From Methylobacterium sp. UNC378MF (GTDB taxonomy: Bacteria; Pseudomonadota; Alphaproteobacteria; Rhizobiales; Beijerinckiaceae), in contig NZ_FMWU01000023.1 of assembly GCF_900103195.1 (NCBI RefSeq), positions 1 through 64,000 of the forward strand: 64,000 nt of DNA, given 5' to 3'. A program made the translations under genes and the position numbers. The notes beneath the pieces were generated by a model. That model saw nothing but the letters and a program-made list of their open reading frames with translations, ran no database searches and was not told where the DNA came from. Each line of letters starts with the position of its first letter. Positions within the stretch are counted from its first letter, which is position 1. Shown one piece after another: positions 37,230 through 45,864 of the stretch.

Positions 37230-38413
37230 ACCGTCGCGACCTGATCCGTGCCTCGGCGGCGCTCGGCCTGTCCACGGTGGCGGGGCGCGTCTGGGCGGCC
37301 CCGAAAGCCGACGCGCGCCTCCTCGTGGTGTTCCTGCGCGGCGCCTACGACGCCGCCAACGTGGTGATCCCGACCGGCAGCGAGTTCTACTACCGGTCGC
37401 GGCCGAACCTTGCGATCCCGAAGCCGGACGCCGCCGACCCGAAGGCCGCCCTGGCGCTCGACGCCGACTGGAGCCTGCACCCGGCTCTGCGCGAGACGCT
37501 CCTGCCGCTCTACGCCAAGGGCCAGGCCGCCTTCGTGCCGTTCGCCGGCACGGACGACCTGACCCGGAGCCATTTCGAGACTCAGGACACGATCGAGATG
37601 GGCCAGACGGTCGGGGCCGCCCGCGACTACAATTCCGGCTTCATGGCCCGGCTCGCCGCCGAGCTGACCCGGGTCCGGCCGATCGCCTTCACCGACCAGA
37701 TGCCGCTGATCTTCCGGGGCGGCGAGACAGTGCCCAACATCGCCATCAACGGCGTCGGCAAGCCCGGCATCGACGACCGGCAGGCCCGCCTCATCGCCGC
37801 CATGTACAGCGACACCAAGCTGGCTGCCGCCGTGACCGAGGGGTTCCGGGTGCGCGACGCGGTCTACCACACGATCTCCGACCATGCCGGGCAGGCCGAC
37901 CGCGGGGCGGTCTCGCCCAAGGGCTTCGAGCTGTCGGCCCGGCGCATCGGCCGCCTGATGCGCGAGAATTTCAACCTCGGCTTCGTGGATGTCGGCGGCT
38001 GGGACACGCACGTGAACCAGGGTGCCGGCACCGGCTACCTCGCCGACCGGCTCGGCGAGCTGGGGCGCGGCCTCGCGGGCTTCATCGAGGAGATCGGGCC
38101 GGGCTGGTCCGGCACGGTGGTGGTCGTGCTGTCGGAGTTCGGGCGCACCTTCCGGGAGAACGGCAGCCGCGGTACCGACCACGGCCACGGCAGCGTCTAC
38201 TGGATCCTCGGCGGCGGGATCCGCGGCGGTCGGATCGCGGGGCCGCAGGTGCGGGCCGACGAGGCGCACCTGTTCCAGAACCGGGATTATCCTGTGCTCA
38301 CCGACTATCGCGGGCTGCTGGGCGGCCTGTTCCGGCGGCTCTACGGGCTCGACCAAGCGAGCCTGCGGCGGATCTTTCCCAACGCGGATCCGGCGGATCT
38401 GGCGCTGCTTTAG
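37226..38413 (+). CDS. DUF1501 domain-containing protein with Tat signal
   Basis: A 395-residue protein. The N-terminus NRRDLIRASAALGLS followed by AWAA is a twin-arginine (Tat) signal, so the folded protein is exported. The fold is that of the alkaline-phosphatase-like DUF1501 family (FVDVGGWDTHVNQG, VVVVLSEFGRTFREN, GTDHGHGSVYWILGGG). It overlaps the DUF1800 gene by 4 bases. The substrate is unknown; the His/Asp-rich motifs suggest a metal site. Confidence 0.9.
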   Translation: MNRRDLIRASAALGLSTVAGRVWAAPKADARLLVVFLRGAYDAANVVIPTGSEFYYRSRPNLAIPKPDAADPKAALALDADWSLHPALRETLLPLYAKGQAAFVPFAGTDDLTRSHFETQDTIEMGQTVGAARDYNSGFMARLAAELTRVRPIAFTDQMPLIFRGGETVPNIAINGVGKPGIDDRQARLIAAMYSDTKLAAAVTEGFRVRDAVYHTISDHAGQADRGAVSPKGFELSARRIGRLMRENFNLGFVDVGGWDTHVNQGAGTGYLADRLGELGRGLAGFIEEIGPGWSGTVVVVLSEFGRTFRENGSRGTDHGHGSVYWILGGGIRGGRIAGPQVRADEAHLFQNRDYPVLTDYRGLLGGLFRRLYGLDQASLRRIFPNADPADLALL

Positions 38414-38475
38414 GAGGCCGCCCGCTGAAGCTCGCGCCGTCCCAGCACTCTCGAGCCTGAGTTTTCGGCCTCTCC

Positions 38476-38565
38476 GTCATCGCGAGCGCAGCGAAGCGAC
38501 CCAGGGCTGCACGATATCGGACGGCGTCGCGCGACACTGGGTTGCTTCGCTGCGCTCGCGATGAC
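38476..38565. repeat. Large intergenic palindrome (29-base arms)
   Basis: Left arm 38476-38504 and right arm 38537-38565 are inverted copies of 29 bases that pair fully apart from one G.U. The core word is GTCATCGCGAGCGCAGCGAAG. Partial copies lie at 21056-21077 and 40660-40680. It lies between the DUF1501 gene and threonine aldolase, which converge, so the hairpin may also end transcription. Confidence 0.8.
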
Positions 38566-38670
38566 GACCGTGCGCCCGTCGTGCCAGCGTATCGACGCTC
38601 CTCAGGGAAACTCGACACCAGCGCGCGAAACACCTTCGGTGGGCGGCTCTGCACCCCTCTGTCTACCGGA

Positions 38671-39717
38671 TCAGGCCGCGGCGGCCGCCAGCGCGCGCAG
38701 GTCGCCGACCAGCTCGTCGACTCGCTCCGGCCGGGCATCCCAGGCGAACATGAAGCGCGCCCCGCCGCCGATGAAGGTGTAGAACCGCCAGCCCCGGGCA
38801 CGCAGGCCCTCCATCGTGGCCGCCGGCATCGTCAGGAAGACCGCGTTCGCCTCGACGGGAAACAGCGCCCGCACGCCCGGCAGCCCGGCGACCGCCTCGG
38901 AGAAACGCCGGGCACAGGCATTGCCGTGGGCCGCGTTCGTCAGCCACGCGCCGCTCTCCAGCATGCCGACCCAGGGGGCGGCGAGGAAGCGCATCTTCGA
39001 GGCGAGCTGCCCGGCCTGCTTGCAGCGGTAGCCGAAATCCTCCGCGAGCTTGGCGTCGAAGAACACCACCGCCTCGCCCGCATGCATACCGTTCTTGGTG
39101 CCGCCGAAGCACAGGACGTCGACGCCCGAGCGCCACGTCATGTCGGCGGGGCTGCAGTTCAGGCTCGCGCAGGCATTAGCGAAGCGCGACCCGTCCATGT
39201 GCAGGGCGAGGCCCAGCTCGCGGCAGGTCGCCGACAGGGCCCGTAGCTCGGCGAGGCTGTAGACCTGCCCGGTCTCGGTCGGCTGCGTGATCGTCACCAC
39301 CCGCGGCCGCGGGAAGTGGATGTCGCTGCGGTTCTGGGCGAGCCCGCGGATCGCCTCCGGCGTGAGCTTGCCGCCCTCGGTCCGGACGGTCAGCAGCTTC
39401 GAGCCGTTGGAGAAGAATTCCGGCGCGCCGCACTCGTCGGTCTCGACATGGGCCGAATCGGCGCAGATCACGCTGTGGTAGGACTGACACAGCGCGGCCA
39501 GAGCCAGCGCGTTGGCGGCGGTGCCGTTGAAGGCGAAGAACACCTCACACGGGGTCTCGAACAGGTCCCGGAACGCGTTGGCCGCCCGGGCAGTCCAGGC
39601 ATCCTCGCCGTAGGCCGGGGCGTGACCGCGATTGGCCGCCTCCATGGCCGCCCAGGCCTCCGGGCAGATGCCGGAATAGTTGTCGCTGGCGAATTGCTGC
39701 GAGTCGTCGTGTCTCAT
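38671..39717 (-). CDS. ltaE: Low-specificity L-threonine aldolase
   Basis: A 348-residue PLP enzyme of the beta-eliminating lyase fold that splits threonine (and allo-threonine) into glycine and acetaldehyde. The N-terminus has FASDNYSGICPEAW, the substrate/PLP region ALHMDGSRFANA, and the PLP lysine in CFGGTKNGMHAG. Length suits the family. It is divergent from rpsU with 222 bases between. Confidence 0.9.
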   Translation of the reverse strand: MRHDDSQQFASDNYSGICPEAWAAMEAANRGHAPAYGEDAWTARAANAFRDLFETPCEVFFAFNGTAANALALAALCQSYHSVICADSAHVETDECGAPEFFSNGSKLLTVRTEGGKLTPEAIRGLAQNRSDIHFPRPRVVTITQPTETGQVYSLAELRALSATCRELGLALHMDGSRFANACASLNCSPADMTWRSGVDVLCFGGTKNGMHAGEAVVFFDAKLAEDFGYRCKQAGQLASKMRFLAAPWVGMLESGAWLTNAAHGNACARRFSEAVAGLPGVRALFPVEANAVFLTMPAATMEGLRARGWRFYTFIGGGARFMFAWDARPERVDELVGDLRALAAAAA

Positions 39718-39824
39718 CTGCGCAACCTAGCACGGCGCAGGCGCAGATGGATCGCGCGGCACGGTTGGAACTGGTGCGCGCTTGGTGTAATAGCCCCGTC
39801 AAGGCGTGAGCTCCACGCCGATTC

Positions 39825-39884
39825 GGAAACCGACGTTCCCGTCCCTCCCGGGTTCAAACCGGGCGAGGGACGTTGCCGGTTTCC
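39825..39884 (+). ncRNA. 60-base imperfect hairpin in the rpsU leader
   Basis: The outer stem GGAAACCG/CGGTTTCC (8 pairs) is separated by an unequal internal loop from the middle stem CGTCCCTC/GAGGGACG (8 pairs), which is topped by a short CCGG-type stem around the loop GTTCAAA. It ends 55 bases before the rpsU start. It could be a leader that controls S21 synthesis, or a small RNA. Only structure and position support it. Confidence 0.5.
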
Positions 39885-39939
39885 AGATCGGCGGCGGGCC
39901 GCGTGAACCCAGAACTTCAGGTCCAGAGGATCAAGTCCG

Positions 39940-40275
39940 TTGCAGGTACTCGTTCGCGACAACAACGTCGATCAAGCGCTCCGCGTCCTCAAGAAGAAGA
40001 TGCAGCGCGAGGGCATCTTCCGCGAGATGAAGCAGCGCAAGGCTTATGAGAAGCCGTCCGTGCGCAAGGCTCGCGAGAAGGCTGAGGCCGTCCGCCGCGC
40101 CCGCAAGCAGGCCCGCAAGACCGCGATCCGCGAGGGCCTGATCGCCGCGCCGAAGCCGAAGCCCCGCTTCCCCGCCGGTGGCCGTCGTCCCGGCTTCCCG
40201 TCGCCGTCCGCCGCGCAGGGCCAGGGTGGCAACGCCGCTGGCCAGACCCCGGTCAGCCCGGCTCCCGCCGCCTGA
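39940..40275 (+). CDS. rpsU: 30S ribosomal protein S21
   Basis: A 111-residue S21. The N-terminal 70 residues match the family ([23 protein letters not shown], then basic helices), while the C-terminal 35 residues form an extra Ala/Pro/Gly-rich tail that E. coli S21 lacks. The start is TTG at 39940, with GAGGA 11 bases upstream; TTG starts lower initiation rate, which may limit expression. A strong terminator follows and a leader hairpin precedes it. Confidence 0.94.
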   Translation: MQVLVRDNNVDQALRVLKKKMQREGIFREMKQRKAYEKPSVRKAREKAEAVRRARKQARKTAIREGLIAAPKPKPRFPAGGRRPGFPSPSAAQGQGGNAAGQTPVSPAPAA

Positions 40276-40296
40276 GCGACACCACTCCGGTAATGA

Positions 40297-40333
40297 GAAA
40301 GCCCGGCCTGCGCGCAGGCCGGGCTTTCTTTTT
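40297..40333 (+). terminator. Rho-independent terminator after rpsU
   Basis: A perfect inverted repeat (GAAAGCCCGGCCTGCG / CGCAGGCCGGGCTTTC) is followed by TTTTT, 21 bases after the rpsU stop. Confidence 0.95.
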
Positions 40334-40452
40334 GGGTTGCGACGAGGCCGGACGGAGACGCCCGGTAACGTGAGCCGTGCGCGACTGGACTTGTTTCCGA
40401 TTGGATTGGGACGGGGGCGATCGCGTAGCCCGTGCCGCACAGGACACGGGAC

Positions 40453-40518
40453 CCCTCTCCCGTGCGGGAGAGGGACGGAGTGAGGGATGCGACCGTTCCG
40501 GAAAGATCCGATCCCTCA
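40453..40518. repeat. Double intergenic hairpin element
   Basis: CCCTCTCCCG-TG-CGGGAGAGGG (40453-40474, perfect 10-base arms) is followed by TGAGGGAT (40481-40488) and its inverted copy ATCCCTCA (40511-40518). It lies in the 442-base gap between rpsU and a receiver gene, which otherwise shows no gene. Confidence 0.7.
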
Positions 40519-40659
40519 CCCCAGACCTCTCGCGAACGGAAGAGAGGCATGGCGCGTCTGTCTTGACCGGAGTCGTTCTTCCAAACGGTTGTAACACGAG
40601 CGGGAACAGCTCGAGGCGCTCAAGTCGAAGCCGCATTCGGTGATGCGGCGCCGAGTCGG

Positions 40660-40680
40660 TTCGCGGCGCTCGCGATGACG
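40660..40680 (+). repeat. Partial copy of the 38.5-kb palindrome arm
   Basis: TTCGC-G-GCGCTCGCGATGACG matches the right arm of the palindrome at 38476-38565 over 21 bases with one mismatch. It has lost its partner arm. Confidence 0.65.
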
Positions 40681-40717
40681 TGAAGGGCTTCGGCAGGCGC
40701 GCGCTGAGGCCGCCGAT

Positions 40718-41110
40718 TCACGCCGCCTTGGCGGCCATGGTCGCGTGCTCGGCCTGGACCAGCACGTCAAGGGCCCGCCAGGGCTTCTGCATGTAGACCG
40801 CCTGATCGGGGAGCCGCGCGTCCCGGCTCGCGCCCGAGGTGACGACCACGCGGACGTCCGGCCAGCGCCGCTTCACCGCCTGCGCAAGCGACACGCCGTC
40901 CATAGCCCCCGGCAGGCGCACGTCGGCGAAGAGCAGCGCCACCGTCACGTCGGCGCGCTCCAGCACCGAGAGGGCCGCCTCCGCGCTCTCGCAGGCGATC
41001 ACGCCGAGGTCGGTCTCCTCCAGCACCGCCGTTGCGAGGTCGCGCACAGCCGCATCGTCCTCCACGACGAGCGCCACGGGGGCGGAACTATCGGGCGTTG
41101 CGCGATCCAT
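40718..41110 (-). CDS. Single-domain response regulator
   Basis: A 130-residue receiver-only protein. VVEDDAAVRD gives the acidic pair, FADVRLPG the phosphoacceptor Asp, VTSGAS the Ser/Thr and MQKPW the Lys. The KPW ending and FADVRLPG type are common in alphaproteobacterial receivers of the general-stress and HWE-kinase networks. I chose the ATG at 41110, which has GGAG upstream; the longer frame adds an unrelated stretch. No partner kinase lies nearby. Confidence 0.85.
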   Translation of the reverse strand: MDRATPDSSAPVALVVEDDAAVRDLATAVLEETDLGVIACESAEAALSVLERADVTVALLFADVRLPGAMDGVSLAQAVKRRWPDVRVVVTSGASRDARLPDQAVYMQKPWRALDVLVQAEHATMAAKAA

Positions 41111-41243
41111 AAAAGTCTCCTGCTGCCGGTGCCTTGCCCCGCGTCGGGCCGTCGCCTGAAGGGCGAACTTCTGATTCCCCGATTCGGCCATGCTGACCCT
41201 TCATGAGGCGGCTCACAAGAGTCGCGTAGCTCCGGGGGCGAAT

Positions 41244-41295
41244 GCCTGCCCTGCGGACAGGCGGCACCATTTTCATGCGCAACGCACGAAAATGG
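41244..41295 (+). other. Two hairpins upstream of the glutamine amidotransferase gene
   Basis: GCCTG ... CAGGC (41244-41262) is followed by CCATTTTC-A-TGCG, loop CAA, CGCA-C-GAAAATGG (41267-41295), which pairs except for one A.C mismatch. This lies in the 320-base gap between two divergent genes; the rest of the gap shows nothing else clear. Confidence 0.45.
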
Positions 41296-41311
41296 CGCAG
41301 TTTCCGGGCGG

Positions 41312-41326
41312 TTAAGAAACTGTTCA
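41312..41326. promoter_or_regulatory. Possible CtrA-type box
   Basis: TTAA-N7-TTCA, one base from the CtrA consensus with exact spacing, 105 bases before the amidotransferase ATG. Chance matches are possible. Confidence 0.3.
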
Positions 41327-41430
41327 CCGGAGTGGACCGACTGTTAACGTCCTGTGGCGGAACGTCTCCACCCGCGCGAGGCGTCTCACCGGATCGAACG
41401 CGGCCCAGAGCTGAAGGATCATCGTCCGAC

Positions 41431-42216
41431 ATGTGCCGTTTCCTCGCCTACAGCGGTGAGCCGGTCTTCCTCTCCGACCTCGTCTGCGCGCCGACCCACT
41501 CGCTGGTGCACCAGTCGCTGCACGCCGACGAGGGGAAGACCGAGACCAACGGCGACGGTTTCGGCATCGGCTGGTACGCCGAGCGGCCCGAGCCGGGTGT
41601 GTACCGCGACATCTCCCCGGCCTGGTCGGACGAGAACCTGGTGAACCTCTGCGGTCAGGTACGGGCGCGGACGTTCTTCGCGCACGTGCGGGCTTCGACC
41701 GGGACGGCCACCGCCCGGGCCAACTGCCACCCCTTCGTGCATGGCCGCCACCTGTTCATGCACAACGGCCAGATCGGCGGCTACCACCGGATCAAGCGGC
41801 GACTCGAGGCGCTGATCCCGGATTCCTACTACGACCATCGCCGCGGCAGCACGGACTCGGAGGCGCTCTTCCTCCTGGCGCTCGCCAACGGCCTTGAGGC
41901 GGATCCCGTCGGCGCGATGGCGCGGACGCTGAAGACCGTCCGCGAACTGATGGAGGCGGCCAATGTCTGCGAACCGCTGCGCTTCACCGCGCTGCTCACG
42001 GACGGCGAGACGCTGACCGCCTATCGCTGGGCCTGCGACGGCCGGCCGCCGAGCTTGTATTACCGCGAGGGGCCGGGCGGCATCGTGGTGGTGTCGGAGC
42101 CGATCGACGGCTGCCGCGAGGGGTGGCAGGTGGTCCCGAAGGGCGCGACCCTGCGCGCCCGCCACGGGACCGCGACCCTCGTCGAGGCGCCGGAGCCCGC
42201 TCGCGCCGCCGCCTGA
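41431..42216 (+). CDS. Class II glutamine amidotransferase (YafJ type)
   Basis: A 261-residue Ntn-fold amidotransferase. The nucleophile Cys2 is exposed after Met removal (MCRFLAYSG), and [26 protein letters not shown] and [10 protein letters not shown] are the family's ammonia/glutamine-site motifs. YafJ/EgtC-type enzymes release ammonia from gamma-glutamyl substrates; the partner substrate here is unknown. The ATG at 41431 places Cys at position 2, which fixes the start. Confidence 0.92.
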   Translation: MCRFLAYSGEPVFLSDLVCAPTHSLVHQSLHADEGKTETNGDGFGIGWYAERPEPGVYRDISPAWSDENLVNLCGQVRARTFFAHVRASTGTATARANCHPFVHGRHLFMHNGQIGGYHRIKRRLEALIPDSYYDHRRGSTDSEALFLLALANGLEADPVGAMARTLKTVRELMEAANVCEPLRFTALLTDGETLTAYRWACDGRPPSLYYREGPGGIVVVSEPIDGCREGWQVVPKGATLRARHGTATLVEAPEPARAAA

Positions 42217-42317
42217 ATACAGTCGGCGGCAGCCATGCCGCCGCGGGGATTGCCGGGGCGCGCCACATCGCCACATTCCGCCTGCGGCCGATCGTGCGGC
42301 CGAGCGGGAATCGACCG

Positions 42318-43751
42318 ATGTATCCGGATACCGAGCTTCACATCGCCGGGCACTGGCGCGCGGGTGCCGACCGGGACACCCTGGGGGTCCTGAACCCCGC
42401 CACGGGCGAGACGATCGGCCAGTGCGCGGTCGCCACCACGGCGGATCTCGACGAGGCCCTCGCTGCGGCCGCCCGCGCTTTCCCGGCCTGGCGCAGGGTC
42501 GCCCCCTTCGAGCGCGCCAAGGTGATGCGCAAGGCGGCCGACCTGTTACGCGCCCGGGTCGACGAGATCGCCCGGATCATGACCCTGGAACAGGGCAAGC
42601 CGCTGGCTGAGTCGCGGGTCGAGACCCTCGCGGCGGCCGACATCATCGACTGGTTCGCCGAAGAGGGTAAGCGCGCCTACGGCCGCGTCATCCCGGCCCG
42701 CGCCGACGGCGTGCTGCAGGCGGTGGTGCGCGAACCGGTGGGACCGGTGGCCTGCTTCACCCCCTGGAACTTCCCGATCAACCAGGCGGTCCGCAAGATC
42801 TCGGCGGCGCTCTGCACCGGCTGCACAGTGATCCTCAAAGGTCCCGAGGACACGCCGGCGAGCTGCGCCGCCCTGGTCCGCGCCTTTCTGGATGCCGGCA
42901 TCCCGGGCGACGCGCTCTCCCTGGTCTACGGCAATCCGGAGGCCATCTCGGCCTACCTGATCGCCCACCCGGTAATCCGGAAGATCTCGTTCACCGGGTC
43001 GACCGTGGTCGGCAAGAAGCTCGCCGCGCTCGCGGGCGAGCACATGAAGCGCGCCACGATGGAACTCGGCGGCCACGCTCCCGCGATCGTGTTCGGCGAC
43101 GCGGACGTGGAGAAGGCGGTGGCCGTCCTCGCCCCCTCGAAGTTCCGCAACGCCGGCCAGGTCTGCGTCTCGCCAACCCGCTTCCTCGTGCACGACTCGG
43201 TCTTCGACCGCTTCGTCGAGGGCTTCACCAACTTCGCCAAGTCGGTGAAGGTCGGCGACGGCCTCGATCCCGAGACGAAGATGGGACCGCTGGTTCACGG
43301 GCGGCGCCTCGACGCCGTCACGGCGCTGGCGGCGGAGGCCGAGTCCAGCGGCGCGACGCTGCGCACCGGCGGCAAGCGCATCGGCAATCAGGGCAACTTC
43401 TTCGAGCCGACGGTCTTCACCGAGGTGCCGCTGACCGCCCGGATCATGAACGAGGAGCCCTTCGGTCCCGTGGCGGCGATCAACCGGTTCTCCGACGACG
43501 ACGAGGCGCTCACCGAGGCCAACCGCCTTCCCTACGGGCTCGCGGCCTACGCCTACACCCGCTCGGCCGAGCGGGCGGCGCGGGTGTCGAACGCGGTCGA
43601 GAGCGGCATGATCTCCATCAATCACCACGGCCTCGCCCTTCCGGAGACGCCGTTCGGCGGCGTGAAGGATTCCGGCTACGGCAGCGAGGGCGGCCCGGAG
43701 GCCCTCGACGCCTACCTGGTTACCAAGTTCGTCACGCAGGCGAATTTCTGA
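42318..43751 (+). CDS. gabD: Aldehyde dehydrogenase, succinate-semialdehyde dehydrogenase type
   Basis: A 477-residue NAD(P)-linked aldehyde dehydrogenase. Asn in FTPWNFP, general base Glu in TMELGGHAP and catalytic Cys in NAGQVCVSP are present, followed by EEPFGPV. The opening (NPATGETIG) and the Arg/Ser pattern suggest succinate-semialdehyde dehydrogenase. One oddity is the cofactor-loop KGPEDTP where most relatives have KPAEQTP. The substrate is family-level inference; other semialdehydes are possible. Confidence 0.82.
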   Translation: MYPDTELHIAGHWRAGADRDTLGVLNPATGETIGQCAVATTADLDEALAAAARAFPAWRRVAPFERAKVMRKAADLLRARVDEIARIMTLEQGKPLAESRVETLAAADIIDWFAEEGKRAYGRVIPARADGVLQAVVREPVGPVACFTPWNFPINQAVRKISAALCTGCTVILKGPEDTPASCAALVRAFLDAGIPGDALSLVYGNPEAISAYLIAHPVIRKISFTGSTVVGKKLAALAGEHMKRATMELGGHAPAIVFGDADVEKAVAVLAPSKFRNAGQVCVSPTRFLVHDSVFDRFVEGFTNFAKSVKVGDGLDPETKMGPLVHGRRLDAVTALAAEAESSGATLRTGGKRIGNQGNFFEPTVFTEVPLTARIMNEEPFGPVAAINRFSDDDEALTEANRLPYGLAAYAYTRSAERAARVSNAVESGMISINHHGLALPETPFGGVKDSGYGSEGGPEALDAYLVTKFVTQANF

Positions 43752-43758
43752 TGCGCCA

Positions 43759-43786
43759 GCCGGTGCGCCGCATGCGGCGCGCCGGC
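43759..43786. terminator. Hairpin between convergent gabD and slyX
   Basis: A 13-base stem with a 2-base loop (GCCGGTGCGCCGC-AT-GCGGCGCGCCGGC) and one G.U pair. No T-run follows, but the position between two convergent genes suits termination in both directions. Confidence 0.5.
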
Positions 43787-43795
43787 CTCCGCGAC

Positions 43796-44002
43796 TCAGT
43801 AATGCGGCGGCGGCGGCTCCGGCCCCCGCGGTGCTCCCCGGGCGGCAGCCTCCTCCACCTGCTCGCGCAGCATGTTGAGTTGCCGCGTCAGGCGGTCGAT
43901 CACCCGCCACTGATCGGTGACGGTGCGGTTCAGATCCTCGATCACTGCATCCTGCTCGGTCAGACGCATCTCCAGGCGATCCATCCGCGTGGCTTCGTCC
44001 AT
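43796..44002 (-). CDS. slyX: SlyX family protein
   Basis: A 68-residue coiled-coil protein: RLEMRLTEQDAVIEDLNRTVTDQW and a proline-rich end (PPPPHY) match SlyX. Function is poorly known; it is often near FKBP or SlyD genes in other bacteria. The ATG at 44002 fits the family; the longer frame adds about 15 unrelated residues. Confidence 0.85.
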   Translation of the reverse strand: MDEATRMDRLEMRLTEQDAVIEDLNRTVTDQWRVIDRLTRQLNMLREQVEEAAARGAPRGPEPPPPHY

Positions 44003-44119
44003 GTGCAACCTCCAGTCAGTGCCGATCCGAAAGCCTTCCCTCTGCAATGGGGCCGGTCCGCCGGTGCTCGCCCCCTCCTAGCGCAGGCCGCCCGTCGAGC
44101 AACGGGAGGGGCGGCCTCA

Positions 44120-44372
44120 TGCAGGAATCCGAAGGCAAGCATCAAAGTCATAATTCAAGTCCAAAATATTACTATATACCTTGGCAGATATCCGAATATT
44201 CTTTTCGACATCCATCCTTGATTGCAATCATCAAATTTATTGACTCAAGTCGCCGACTCGTGTCAGAGTTCTTGACAATGCGATTCATGGTTGTATCCCG
44301 AGAGTTACGGATTTTTAAGCCGATTACACCAGATTTGCCGGCACATTACAGTTCAGGCGAGCACGATTCCCG
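44120..44372 (+). other. AT-rich upstream region of the chemoreceptor gene
   Basis: The stretch is strikingly AT-rich beside the rest of the window. It contains a perfect 12-base palindrome TGATTGCAATCA (44219-44230) and a possible -35/-10 pair (TTGACA 44272-44277 and TATCCC 44294-44299, 16-base spacer). These are promoter-like features of the following chemoreceptor gene; no gene is seen in the stretch. Confidence 0.5.
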
Positions 44373-45848
44373 ATGGCGATGTTTGGTTCACGCGATGACG
44401 CCCTGCTCGCGGCGATCGACAGGACGATGGCGCGGGTCGAGTTCGATCTCGACGGCACCGTCACCGACGCGAACGCGCTGTTCCTCGACCTCGTCGGCTA
44501 CACGCTCGAAGAGGTGCGCGGCCAGCATCACCGGGTGTTCGTTCCGGAGGCCGACCGCGCGGGCCAGGATTACACCGCCTTCTGGGACCGGCTGCGCGCC
44601 GGCCAGCACGAGGCCCGCGCCTTCCGCCGCGTCACGAAATCCGGCCGGATCGTCTGGATCCAGGGATCGTACAACCCGATCCTCGACCGGCGCGGCCGGC
44701 CGACCAAGGTGGTCAAGCTCGCCACCGACATCACCGAGGAACGCACCCGCAACGCGCTCCATGCGGGTCAGATCGCGGCTCTCGACCGCTCGCAGGCAGT
44801 GATCTGCTTCGACCTCGACGGGACGATCACGGACGCCAACGCGAATTTCCTGGCCACGATGGGGTACACCCTCGAGGAGGTCCGCGGTCGGCATCACCGG
44901 ATGTTCCTGCCGCCGGCCGAGGCGGCGGGCGCGGATTACGCGGCGTTCTGGGCCGCGCTTGGCAAGGGCGAGTATCAGGCCGGCGAGTTCCGGCGCCTCG
45001 GGAAGGGCGGCCGCACGGTCTGGATCTTCGGCGCCTACAACCCGATCCTCGACGCCGACGGCAAGCCCTGTGCCGTCGTGAAGTTCGCCACCGATGTGAC
45101 CCGTCAGGTCGAGGATCGGCAGCGCCGGACCGAGGGCCAGCGCGCCATCGACAGCGATATCGCGGCAATCCGCGAGTCGATGAGTCGGGTCGTCCGGCAG
45201 GCCGACGACACCGCCGAGACGTCGAGCCAGACCGCGCGGAACGTCGAGGCGGTCGCCGCCGGTTCCGAGGAGTTCGCGTCCTCCATCGAGGAGCTGAGCC
45301 GCCACGCCCTGCAGGCGAAATCCTCCGTGGACCTCGTCGTGACCCGCGCAGAGGAAGCCGGCGCGATCGTCGTTGGGTTGACCGGCGCCGCGGACCGGAT
45401 CGGGGCGGCGGTGAGCCTGATCCGCTCCATCGCAGACCAGACGAACCTCCTCGCGCTCAACGCCACCATCGAGGCCGCCCGGGCCGGCGCGGCCGGCAAG
45501 GGGTTCGCGGTGGTCGCGGCCGAGGTGAAGGCGCTCGCCGAGCAGACCGCCAAGGCCACCGGCGAGATCGGCACGCAGATCGCCGCCGTGCAGGCCGAGA
45601 CCTCCCGGGCCGTCGCGGCGATCGACGGGATCGGCGCCACGATCGAGCAGCTCAGCGCGATCTCGCTCAGCGTCTCGTCGGCCGTGACCGAGCAGGCGGC
45701 GGTGACCCGCGACATGACCGAGAACATGCAAGCCGCCGCGCAGAGTGTCGCGGCCGTCCACACCGCCATGGCGGAGATCGCCTCCTCGGCGGGGCTCGTC
45801 GATGCCTCCGTGCGCAAGGTTTCGGAGGCGGCTCGCGCCCTCGCGTGA
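44373..45848 (+). CDS. Soluble chemoreceptor (MCP) with two PAS domains
   Basis: A 491-residue methyl-accepting-type receptor without membrane helices. Two close PAS repeats (about 12-127 and 134-248) each carry FDLDGT(V/I)[13 protein letters not shown] and HHR(V/M)F segments and end in a TDIT/TDVT motif. A signalling domain follows, with the hairpin tip [39 protein letters not shown]. The PAS domains likely bind a cofactor such as haem or FAD to sense oxygen or redox state. The repeats look like a recent duplication. It signals in the cytoplasm to the flagellar kinase CheA. Confidence 0.92.
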   Translation: MAMFGSRDDALLAAIDRTMARVEFDLDGTVTDANALFLDLVGYTLEEVRGQHHRVFVPEADRAGQDYTAFWDRLRAGQHEARAFRRVTKSGRIVWIQGSYNPILDRRGRPTKVVKLATDITEERTRNALHAGQIAALDRSQAVICFDLDGTITDANANFLATMGYTLEEVRGRHHRMFLPPAEAAGADYAAFWAALGKGEYQAGEFRRLGKGGRTVWIFGAYNPILDADGKPCAVVKFATDVTRQVEDRQRRTEGQRAIDSDIAAIRESMSRVVRQADDTAETSSQTARNVEAVAAGSEEFASSIEELSRHALQAKSSVDLVVTRAEEAGAIVVGLTGAADRIGAAVSLIRSIADQTNLLALNATIEAARAGAAGKGFAVVAAEVKALAEQTAKATGEIGTQIAAVQAETSRAVAAIDGIGATIEQLSAISLSVSSAVTEQAAVTRDMTENMQAAAQSVAAVHTAMAEIASSAGLVDASVRKVSEAARALA

Positions 45849-45864
45849 GCGGTCCGGCAGCGCC

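Noticed and set aside
39850-39870. GGTTCAAACC resembling a tRNA T-arm
   Set aside because: No acceptor stem, D-arm or anticodon arm can be built around it. It is the loop of the rpsU leader hairpin.
44119-44802. Frame through the AT-rich region into the chemoreceptor
   Set aside because: It continues in another frame across the PAS coding region and has no ribosome site or domain. The AT-rich part is better explained as a promoter region.
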